64,000 nucleotides of DNA from Trema orientale. Taxonomy: Eukaryota; Streptophyta; Magnoliopsida; Rosales; Cannabaceae. The stretch is taken from positions 238,215-302,214 of the forward strand of contig JXTC01000119.1 in the NCBI GenBank assembly GCA_002914845.1. Direction: 5' to 3'. A program made the position numbers and the translations under genes. Positions 21,740-33,400 of the stretch are shown one piece after another. The notes under the pieces were generated by a model that did no database searches, had not been told where the DNA came from, and saw nothing but the letters and a program-made list of their open reading frames with translations. Within the stretch, counting starts at the first letter, position 1; each line of letters opens with the position of its first letter.

Positions 21740-22382
21740 ATGGGAAAGAGGAAGTCGAGAAAACTAAAACCAACTACTAAGAAGAAGATTAAGCTCGAAA
21801 CCACTTTCGACTGTCCCTTCTGCAACCATAAAGACAGTGTTGAGTGTGAACTGTAAGATTCTATATTATAGTTGCATAACTTAACAAAAGTTGCAATATT
21901 ATCGGAAAAAAACAAAATGTCCAAACCTGTTCTGATTGACTCATTATAATTTCTTTGAGGTTCTAGTTTTTGTAATTTATTACTCAATGTTGGCTTTTAT
22001 TTGGTTTCAGTGACAATAAGGAAAAGAAGTATAGGTACGGAACAGCTTCTTGCTGGGTTTGCGAAGAAGGATATTCTACTCGTATTAATGGTTTGTCTTA
22101 ATCCAAGTCTATTCTATTGTGTGTTTATTTGAGATTTTTTTTTCATTTTAATACATGTATATTATTTCTAAATTTTTCTCGTTTTGTATATGCAGCTTTA
22201 ACAGAACCAATTGAGTTGTAAGTACAATTCTCTCTCTCTCTCTCTCACGCACAAACAAACTGTCACTTACATAAATTTTGTATTTTGTTAGATACCATGA
22301 GTGGATTGATGAGTGTGAACGAGTTAATAACGTCGAAAATGATGATAATATTGTTGATAATGATGCTGCTGGTGCTTATTAG
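21740..22382 (+). CDS. ELF1: Transcription elongation factor 1 homolog (Elf1 zinc ribbon)
   Basis: Four exons, 21740-21852, 22011-22090, 22196-22217 and 22292-22382, join in frame with GT-AG introns into 101 residues. Elf1 is a small nuclear factor that travels with RNA polymerase II through chromatin. The product starts with the basic [16 protein letters not shown], has the zinc-ribbon pairs CPFC (residues 25-28) and CWVC, and ends with the family block [12 protein letters not shown] plus a short acidic tail. Length and exon order fit plant homologs. The loop between the Cys pairs ([14 protein letters not shown]) is more basic than the family pattern I recall. The start ATG is followed by G and is the first in the exon. 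A decayed duplicate lies upstream (1188-7690). The gene is intact as far as can be seen. Confidence 0.92.
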
Positions 22383-22820
22383 GAAGACTTTATTCGGTTC
22401 TACGATCACTAACAATGTAAACAAGCCCTTTAATTTAGTTCACTCGATCAAAAGGCCTTTGTAAAAATTATGTTGCATAGATTGGTTTCGGGTTTGCCTA
22501 ACTTGAGATTGTTATGAGAATGAAATTAATGGAAGTAAAGGAGTATACTACAGTATTGGATTGTGCCTCGAAATTCGTCTCAAATTTCCAAGAATATAAT
22601 GTGTTTGGTTATATATATGCATTGAAATGTAATAAGTTCTCATGCTTCTTATCTTATTTTATAATTTTCTTGTAATATATGAGAAAATATTTCTTTTGAG
22701 TGAATAATACGTTCATAAAATGATGGTAGTATTATTGAAGGAAACTGTAAAACAATACAATAGCTTCAACGAAATCTGTAGTAAAGAGGCTCAAGGCCAT
22801 CCCTAATTTTTTCTTGTTGG
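22383..22820 (+). other. ELF1 3' flank
   Basis: Probable 3' untranslated and termination region. TTGAAATGTAATAAG and the T-rich DNA after it (22622-22690) provide candidate polyadenylation signals. The part from 22626 is the one that recurs at 7568 in the decayed copy. Confidence 0.45.
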
Positions 22821-23585
22821 AGGTAAGTTCACCCTAAGTTTCAGTCAAAAGCATAGGCTAAAAAATTTTATATTTGTTCAGAAAATCATTAATCTAATTC
22901 TATTGTGACGATTTTAAAAAATAAAAATAAATAAAAAAAAAAGAAAAGAAAAAAAACTAATAGAACTTAACAAATGCAATATACACAACAACATGGCCAA
23001 TCCGACATATCGTCATATTTTTTGTTTCTTCACCACTCCAAGGGAAATAGCATTAAACAACGAGCAAAAGAACCAAATATATTTCAATTACAGTAAAACC
23101 CCTATAAATCAATAGCCTTAGGACGAAAGAAATCTATTAGTTAAGCGAAGTTAATATAGTAATTTAACGTACTTACTTAAATCTAAGATCATTAAACTTA
23201 CTTAACCTAGTAAACTTATGAATGTACATTATTTATGACCATAAATGAAATGTAATTAACTTCTAATTAATTTACTTATGTATGAACATTTAATCAAATA
23301 AAACCCTACAGTAACTAAGATTTATTATATATACTTAGTTAACGTCTAGTGCAATCATGAATTTGTACTTAATTATGATCAAACATAGATCGAATGTACT
23401 TCTAATTAATTTGCTCATGAATATATGATAAAAAAAAGGCGTATATAGTATATAAGTATATAAGTAGGGGTAACACAAGCTATAGAAAATGGGACATGGC
23501 ATCCCCGTCCTTGTAATATATACTTAGTAGTAGCAAGTTATTAATCTATATTATTATACCAGGAAATATAAGAACCTTTAAGTGT
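22820..23585. repeat. Repeat copy B downstream of ELF1
   Basis: This stretch is collinear with copy A (241-957 plus 1150-1200) across about 760 bp and is uninterrupted where copy A carries a MITE. It has no coding potential. Its place after ELF1 together with copy C before it suggests the gene lies between members of a local repeat. Confidence 0.6.
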
Positions 23586-24460
23586 TTTATTATCATGTGT
23601 TACCTTATAAATTCATCAAATTTATTCGGGTTATGGTTGGAGTTCGTATATTATAAGTTGGATTTTTCATTGGCATTTTTATTTTGTTTTTTAAATGTTT
23701 ATAAAAAAACATATGCTATACTTAGCATTAAATTTAGCTCCAAGTTAGTATGTGCCAAATATGACATTCAAACATTATTTAAATACTGAAATTCACATTT
23801 TTCCATATGTAATCAATTATTTACATATTTTTCCATATTCAATTAATACATTTTACAATTATTTACAAAATTACTTTCTTAATTATTAAAAAATGAGAGC
23901 AGTTCAGGGTAATAGACTCCTACCTAACCGCCTAAGCCTAAATTAGAGCGAGCATCTCTTTAGACACTTGATTTCTCAAAATATTGTTTTTAATATATAG
24001 TTTTAGTTTTATCGTAAAGGCCCCAATATTCAACTAGAATTTTTGTATAATACTTTCTTGCGTAAGCAAATAAACAGTATTCCCACGTTTTCAGTTGTTA
24101 TTAGAATCCTGTGAACCATATGCTCAAGCGTCACGCGATCAAAAAATGATTTTTATAGCGTAAAATTGTAGATTACCTTGACCGCTGGATTGCAATTTAT
24201 TTATTTTTAATTGGAGAGTTTGATAAAAAGTAATATTTTGGTCAAAGTTTCCGTCGGTTGAGATCCCCGCCAACATAAACTATATTATAAAATCATTTTA
24301 AAAAAACAAACACCGATATTGCACGGTACCAAATAAGAAATTCAAATTTCTCTATTCAATCTCTTGAACTCGATTTTGGTCTTCATAGAATAGCTTAGAG
24401 GATTTGTTATTATTATTATTATCTTTTTTTTTTTTCCCGGTAAATACGATCGAGCTCGAG
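23586..24460. other. Intergenic region and promoter of the O-fucosyltransferase gene
   Basis: No gene is seen. A 64-codon open frame at 23595 has no recognisable motif. The last 150 bp (24320-24460) are T/C-rich and likely include the transcription start and 5' leader of the next gene. Confidence 0.4.
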
Positions 24461-24490
24461 ATGGTGATTTTTCTGCTTCTTCTTGACTAA
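24461..24490 (+). promoter_or_regulatory. Upstream open reading frame (9 codons plus stop)
   Basis: ATG at 24461 opens a frame reading MVIFLLLLD and stops at 24488-24490, three bases before the main ATG at 24494. A uORF this close could limit translation of the main frame. It matters only if transcription starts upstream of 24461, which is likely but not shown. Confidence 0.5.
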
Positions 24491-24493
24491 ATA

Positions 24494-27400
24494 ATGGGAA
24501 TGCAACATCCAGAGGTTGATTTAGAAATGGAAGAGTATGAGCTTAGATCTCCAGAAACGATGTCATTTCAGGATTCCAATAATGATTCTGCAAAAGGGAA
24601 CCATGATGTAGAGAAAATGCATATGTGGTTCCCAAAGCACCTCAAGTCAATTGCTTTAATGTTTGTCATTATTGGTTTTCTCTTTCTTTTTGATTCTCTT
24701 ATGGTATCTATGAATCTTCAAAGTATTTCAGCTCCAACAATTTCGAACGGGATTAAGGTACATTTTTAGTATGAAATTTATCTATTTAGATCAATTAGGT
24801 GACATTCACATACATAACTCAATAGTCTTGATTCTTTCTTGATTAATTCATGTGAATTTATGATACATTTTTTTAGAAGGAAGAAAACAGGGATGCCTAT
24901 GCAAAAAGTTCAAGTGGGATTAAGTTACAATATTAGTATGAGATTTAGCTATTTAGATATATAAGCAGAGTATGTTTAGTTATGTGGCAAAGCAATTTTT
25001 TTATTTTTTTGAAGTTAGCTTTGTACTAGGGCAATAGCCTTGATTGATACTTGATTAACTCATATGGTGAACTCTTGTTTACTGTTTCAAAAGGAAGAAA
25101 AATCGTCAGGACATATGTATGACCGGCTTCTGAACTTGGCTTCAAGTGCTCTTGTGGAGGTTTGTTTCATGAATTTCCGTATACCATGTGTTTATATTCA
25201 AGTAAGCTTACACCTTATTGAATATTTATATCTTTTTCATGAAGTTTAAATCTTTTGTCTATAGAAAGAACTTAAACAAGAGTCATCAAATTTCTGGGAA
25301 GAGCCAAATCCGGAAGCGTCTGCGTGGAAACCTTGTGCGGATAGAAAAGTTTCAAGAAGTCTTGGTATTTGATATTTTCTGGTCCTTTTGGGTGTATGAT
25401 ATTCATATTTTAACAATTATTTATATACTAATGTAATCGATCAGTCCCTTACACTGAATGATTCAATATAATTTCTTATTGAAACAGGGAGGCTTGAGCA
25501 AAATAATGGCTACATAGTTGTCAGCGCTTATGGCGGTCTTAATCAACAACGAATTGCGGTAGGTATTTAAGTTACATTGAGTTCATAATATTTATTTGTT
25601 GTGAAAGCTCTTGCTGAGGACAGAAAATGAACGCCCCTTTGTGAAGATTGAGTGTGAAGAAAGACTGTCAATAACCGAAAGAACTAAACATCATACCATT
25701 GTGACGAAAAATGTAACTTGCAATTTGTAAAAGGGCCAATGACTTGAAATCCATGTTATTATTCTATAGTTATGTCTTTCTTTCTCCTTGGTTGGTGTAA
25801 TGATATCAAGTCTGAAACCTTTTCCAAAAACTGACTTGAAGTCTCTCTGACTTTCTGCAAACTGGGTTTTTGGTATCCAAATATTTCACTATGAGAGTCT
25901 CTTGGATTACATGAATAGAATATTATACAAACTATACCTTTCCTCGAATAGATAATGTAAGCATATGCTTGGGATTTTCAGTTTTTCTAGTTTGATTTCT
26001 ACTCCAAATTCGATATGTAATTGCATGCCGAACTGTGGATGTCAAAATAGGAATCTAAGCAGAAGTTATTTACCTTGTAATTGCTCTAGTTATGATTTCT
26101 TTCCTTTCTTCTTGTAATGATTTTCTTATCTATTATATACAATAATTTTTCCAACTTATTGGGTGACCAAGATATTGCAACTGCTTGCAGATTTGCAATG
26201 CTGTTGCTGTGGCATCACTTCTAAATGCAACTCTTGTTCTTCCAAGGTTTCTTTACAGCAAAGTATGGAAGGACACAAGGTTTGAGAAATTATCCGAACT
26301 CTTCACTCTTTGCATTATTGAACTTTCAGATTATGTCAGCTAAAGAGCTTATCCATTTTGACTAAATTAAATAGTTTTTACTCCAAATATATTTATTCTG
26401 TTAATGGTTGTGACTCAAGAAGATTACAGGCGGTGCTAGGAGATACAATTTCAAAATCTCAGGGGGCTTTTGTAGCAAATCATCAGATTCTTGATGTAGT
26501 TTTAGTGGCAAATGAGGTGGTGGAGGACTATCGAAGAAGACATAGAAAGGGCTTGGTTTTTAAGATTGATTTTGAGAAAGCATATGATAATATGGATTGG
26601 AGCTTTATAGATTTTGTCATGAAAAAGAAGAATTTTGTCGACAAATGGCGATGATGGATGGAAGGATATTTATCATCTGTAAATGGGAGACCAAGAGGAA
26701 AATTTAGAGGCTTCTAGGGTATTAGATAAGGAGACCCCCTTATCACCTTTTCTCTTTACTCTTATGGCAGATGTGTTGAGTAGAATGGTAGAGAAAGCAA
26801 ATGAGGAAAGGTGGATTACGGGCTGTTTCATAGGCAAGGATAATATTGTGGTTTCACATCTCTAATTTGCTGATGATACATTATTTTTTGTGGACGCAGA
26901 GAAGAGTTCTTTTATCAATTTGTTGAAAGTATTGGGATAATCTACTTGGTTTCTGATTTGAAAGTCAATATGGGAAAGAGTACGTTGTTGGGCATCAGGG
27001 TGAATGAGGGGTTTGTCTCTGAATTATTAAGTATGGTGGGGTGTGAGGTGGGAGAATGGCCTACTAAATATTTGGGCATGCCTTTAGGTAGTAATCCTTG
27101 CTATACGGTTTTGGGATCCAGTAGTTGATAAAGTAGCAAAAAGACTGGATGGGTGAAAAAGGGCCTTTTTGTCAAAAAAAGGGTAGACTAACATTTATTA
27201 AATCTATCTTGTCAGCTATCCTAACTTATTACCTTTCATTGTTCTCAATTCCAATCGGAATAAAGAAGGTATTAGAAAAACTAATGAGGGATTTTTTGTG
27301 GAATGGAGTGGTTGGAGATGTTAGATTTATATAATGGATTGTTAAACCAAATACAATTCTAGGATCTATCATGCCAAATTGTTAGGAAAAGATTTGTTGA

Positions 27401-30400
27401 GAGAAACCGGTGACTAACCTGAATCCATTGTGTTTGACAGCAAAGGATGTGATCACGTAAGCGGAAGCGATTGATTAGAGCCTGAGGGTAGAAGGTCTTC
27501 CACAGCCAGAATACTGTATGTATGCTCAATGGGTCTCTCTCTGTTGATGGAGGCAGAGGAGAAGAGCACCCGTTCTATTTGGCTTGGGGACCAAAACCCT
27601 ATAGTTAAATCCTTATATACTAGTCATCAATAGAGACCCCATCAATCCTTATTGGACTAGGATTAGGTAACCACACATTACAGAGTCCATACCAAATAGG
27701 TAATTTCCTGAGCCATCAATTAGATCACTTAATGGCCCCACTTAATTAGACAGCCCTTATATTATATAATTGATATAAAAACTGTGGCCCACATATTAGG
27801 TTACACGAGTAACCTAACAATCTCCTACTTGGGCTACATAAGTTTTTCCTGAGACAATTATATAATAAAAACTTAAGTATGCACTTTATTGCTGCCTGTT
27901 AAGAAATTACCCCTTAAGACAATCTGAACCATTTTGTATATTAACATGAAACCAAAGCGGCTTTCATTGCACTTAGGTAGGCAACTAAACCCATCAATGA
28001 TTATCAAATCAATACACGCAATGACCAGATCAAGTATGGATGTGTGGCATGGAAATTACACAAAAAGTGATCTTACATGCCTATTTCCATTTGGTCCTAC
28101 TTTAAACTGAAATGAGATCAATCTTAGTCTTTCCTCTTAATGCATTACCGCAAACTTTATGCTTAAACCGCAGTAGGAAAGATAATAATATAATAAATAT
28201 CATATTTGAATTCAGAGTTTACAAAAAACCATCGACCATATTCTGCAGAAAATAATCAAGAAATAAGTGTCACTAATGAACATCTGTACCATATTACAAA
28301 CTCCTACTGAAACTGCACATCTTTAAAATACAACATCATTATGAGCAATATGCTCATGAAAGCACCTTAGGCAATAAACCTTTGGTGAGTGGCCACTATC
28401 ATGGAGTTTGTACTTACATGTTCCTTAGACACTTGTCAACTCTGAATACTTTATTTTAACAACAGATAACTTAAAGTCTATGTGCATTGACTTCAAGAGT
28501 TTCTGCTGTTATTAGAATACATCAATGCAGCTTAATTATCGCAATAATTCCTTAGTGATCTTTTAAAACCATCAATCACAGCTTGCAGCCCGGTGATAAA
28601 GTTTCGCAGTTATATTCCATAAATCGATGCCTTATAATAAGATATATATACTTTGCTCCGCATTGGAAAAGCTGTGAGTGTTTATTTAACACTCTTCCAA
28701 ATAGCTCCTCCATTTAGAAAATATATATAACCAGAAGTGGATCTTTAACTATATAGGCATCCAACAAAATCAGAATCGAAATACCTAATGATCTCTGAAA
28801 TTTTCTGATTTCTGATAAGTGAGCACATAAACTAATGTTCTCTCTAAATTCTGCATAATCCATTTTGCTGCTACTTAATGATCCACACGAGGGTTATTAA
28901 TATCTGCCTAATAATCCTGAATATACATAAGATTCTCCACTGCCATCGCATAAGAGAATTTCTGTATTTCTTTAATTTCAATATCATTATAGGCACTGAT
29001 TGAAACTGTATTTATCACCCTTAGCCAATGGGCGTATCTCCTGAAATATAATCCTTATCGATAAAGATCTTTTGTGATATCCTAAAAAATACGACCGGAA
29101 TGTATCTATATTCCTTAGTAAAAGAGACGTCCCCAAGATCTTTCACATCAATATCCTTCGATAGAAATTTCTTGGTTTCGTACAATAAGTCTGTATCATT
29201 GCTAGCCAAAAGTATGTCATTGACATACAATATCAGGAAGATAAACTTGCTCCCACTGAACTTGTGATACATAAGACCATCAACTAAATTTTCCTCAAAA
29301 CCAAATGAGAAAATAACTAGATGGAATCTTTAATATCTTAATAGGAAACTGGTAGTCTTTAAATTCACCTAATGTAACTCCAGAATATGATGAGCTACTA
29401 GTGCCAAAATTATCCTGAAAGAGCCTTTCTTGTAAAACTAGAAAGAAAGTCTCTTTATAAATAATGCCTTCCTTCGGAGCGAAACCATTGGAACTAGACG
29501 AACTTAAATGTCGACAAGATCTTAAATGTCATTGTCCTTCATGGATTTCATCTCATTCTTTATGGCATTAATCCACTTTGAGAGTTAGAACATTGTTTTA
29601 GCTTGAGTAAAAATAATTAGATAATTTTCTACTCCCATATCAAACACATGTTCTAGTGGATTTCCTTTATGGCACTTTCTCTTGAGGTTGTTGAGTTTGT
29701 CATTTTGGAAGCTGCTGAATATTGTCTTGATCCGAATTTGTATCTTAAATAATGTCAGGTATAGAAGCCTGAAACCTGAACATTTTCAATTGCAACTGAA
29801 GGAAGAGAAATGAATTCCTCCTCAAAGACAATATTCTTAACCTTTTCTCTCCCAAACTTAACATCCTCAAGGAATTTATATTTTCCCATTTTGAAAAGGA
29901 TATATAAGAGATATCATAAAAATAAATCTCCTTAATTTTCAAAGTACCGAATGAAATAGTAGCTAAAATTCTTAAGTCCAATCATTTTCCATATGGCCTG
30001 TATGGCCTAACCTTAGTTGGACAACCCCAGACATACAAGTACCTAATGCTAGGCTTTTTGCCCGTCTATAGCGCATATGGGGTTTTTAGCTACATCTTTA
30101 GTGGAAACTTTATTTAGTATGTAAACTACAGTTCTTAGGTTTCTTTTCTAGAGTGATTTTAGGTAAAGAAGAATGATTAATCACTTCTTACCATGTCCTT
30201 AAGTTTACTTTATTGTCACTGAGCAATACTATTTATACTAGGTTTCCCTGGTATTTCGTATTGTCGGACGATTCTGTATGTCTCTAGGAACTGAGTGAAG
30301 GGTTCTGAACTTTGTTTACTTTATCCGTCTTACCTACCATAGTATGCACTGTGATTAGATTTGACAGCTTTAATTTCCTAGCTCAGTTGAATTTCAACTT

Positions 30401-33400
30401 AGGCATTGGAAAAACTTAGATACATCCAGAAATTGTGACTTCTCATGAACCAAAATAGGTATCCTTAATGAGAATAATTGTCTATGAACATAATATAATA
30501 CTGTTGGCCATTCCAGATAACTGTATGGAATGGTCTGCATGTATCAGTATAAATTAGCTCTAAGACGTCAAAACTCTTGTTGATACCTTATTTCCTTATG
30601 TTTGTCTGTATTCCTTAATGTACTTAACACAGATTTTAAAGTCTGTCAAGTTAAGTAGGTTAAGAATTTCATCTNCTTTATTTATTCATGTCAGAAATAG
30701 AATACTTTAAAAGTCTCTTCCAAATCCAAAAATTAACCAGTCTCTAATTGTAATCTAAATAACCTTATATAGCCTCCATTGAAGTTGTGTTGCTATTGTC
30801 CAAACAGATGAATCTTTCATCATCAATTTGCAACTAGCTTCACAAATAATTTTGCATGAACACACTTATGTGAATAGTAGGTTCCGTATCTATTCACTAA
30901 GTGCATTTGGGTACAAACGCTAAATTAACTTTATGACAAACAAAATTGAGAAGTATACCATTCTTTATATGCCAAAAGGCATGACTGGATAATTAACCTT
31001 ATACATCCAGCCCTTTTGCAAAAGAAACAAACAAATTCCTTATGTTGTTTCCTTTTGCACTTTATGCTGGAAAGGCATAACTGCAGCTTCCTTATCCTTA
31101 TTCCTTTTCCTTATTTTATCTTATCTTGAGAAGTACATGCTAAGTGAGTACTTTCAATCTTTTCTCACTTCAACCTATCTTCTTCTTGCACATTATAAGA
31201 AATGATCTCAAAAGAGATCATTTGTACTTTAGGGTGTTGTAACTTTGCTTAACTGATTTGTGCAATAAGAGAGATAGTGACCGAATGCACGAGCAAGTCT
31301 TTCAACTACTCTTACTTAAGTGCCTTTAGTTTGGAAGCGAGATTAGACATCTCCATAATGTACTCTCTTATGTTCCCTTAATCCTTATACTGAATTTAAA
31401 CGAGGTTCCGAAAAATGGTACTCATTTTGACCTTTTCATTTTTAATAAAACGATCCGTAATTACTTTAAGGAACAACTTAGTGTTTAACTCCTAATGTAT
31501 AGTGCCCCTTATGGTTTCTTTAATGGAGTGTTGCATGACCATGAGACTTATGTAATTAGAACGAATTTACTACTCAAAATTCTTCTTTACCAACTGAAGA
31601 ACTTTAAACTGTAAAAGCAGTAGGATGTTCTGTCCTGAGTACAAGGTCAAGACCAATGCAACTGAGCACATTGTACTCATTCCATTTCTTAAGGTTTGTG
31701 TTATTAAACACAAATATTAGACTTAATACTGGCAGATATATTTTAAACAGAAACTGAACAGAGAACAAAAAACAGAAAATAACAGCTCACATAAAAAATA
31801 TGTCATAAATTAAGCATACAAAACAATAAGATATACTAGCATGACATAAATCAAATAAACATATAAGGTGGGCTTCCATCACAAGATACCCAGAACAACA
31901 TCAATAAGCCTTCCTTTGGGTCGACTTATCAACTTGTAAGTGGTACTCTTCAGTGCAGTAATCAAATATTGACAGTAAATCCTGTCAGACAGTAAACCTT
32001 CATTTGGGCCGATTTACTGTCCACATGGAAACTTGATAACCATCACATATCTATTACCGCATGTATGTTTATTATTCGGCCAAATAATCACCTTCCTTTG
32101 GGCCGGTAATTATTCGCATGAACAATAAACACACAATCATTTAAATATTCCAAAATAAATTAATTTATGCAATAGAGGTTACTTTGGCAACATATTGTTT
32201 TAACTCATCTATTTCAAAATATTTAAACAAACAGTGCAAAGAAAATAATAACCAAAGTGCCCAGAATATTAAACTGAAAATTTCAATGCACAAATCTTTA
32301 TGGATGACCGACTGAGTTTTAAGCACTTTTATCAACTCTCAAGCCAAATAGAGTTTTCAACGGATAAAGTGTGGGTCGTACTGAAGGTGGGTTGAGAAAA
32401 TAAACTTTATTGGTCAAGTTTTGGATTGAAACCCCTTAAATTGAGTCGAAAACGATTCAATTTTACCCAAAAAACGAGACCGAATACCTCAATTAGGTCA
32501 AAAAGGACCTAAAAATTTTCTGAACCCGATTGGTGGCGCTGCAGTGCCACCGCATGGCGCCGTGGCGCACCATGATGGCGCTGCAGCGCCAATGTCATGG
32601 CGCCGCGACGCCATCTGTTTATATGGTGGCGCTGCAGCGCCACTTTCGTGGTGCTGCGGTGCCACCCGTCTCAAGTGTGGCGCTGTGGCGCCATTGATTA
32701 GCGCCGCAGCGCCAGCTTTCTGTCCTGGGCGCCGCAGCGCCAAGTTGCGGCTTTAGTGTAAATTACCCGTTTTTTAAAATTGGATAACTCAACCCTAATA
32801 CGATTTTTTGCCCTAATCTGCAATCTTTATGACCCAAAACTCAGAATTCAACCCTCAAACACTGAATATCTCAACAAAATTATGAAAAATTCATCAATCA
32901 TACATGTTATATCTAAACCCTAGAAAGCCAAATAGATAAAGATATTACAAAATAGAGACATGTATGATTATCCTAAGCAATTTAACATGATTTCTGGCTC
33001 CTGATACCACTTGTTAGATTTACATAATGGATTGTTAAACCAAATACAATCCTAGGATCTATCATGCCAAATTGTCAGGAAAAGATTTGTTGAGAGAAAC
33101 CGGTGACTAACCTGAATCCATTGTGTTTGATAGCAAAAGATGTGATCACGTAAGCGGAAGCGATTGATTAGAGCCTGAGAGTAGAAGGTCTTCCACAGCC
33201 AGAATACTGTATGTATGCTCAATGGGTCTCTCTCTGTTGATGGAGGCAGAGGAGAAGAGCACCCATTCTATTTGGCTTGGGGACCAAAACCCTATAGTTA
33301 AATCCTTTTATACTAGTCACCAATAGAGACCCCATCAATCCTTATTGGACTAGGATTAGGTAACCATACATTACAGAGTCCATACCAAATAGGTAACTTC

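Noticed and set aside
32498-32756. Ala/Pro-rich open frames on both strands
   Set aside because: They reflect the GC-rich palindromes; lying before gag in the element leader, they are unlikely to be coding.
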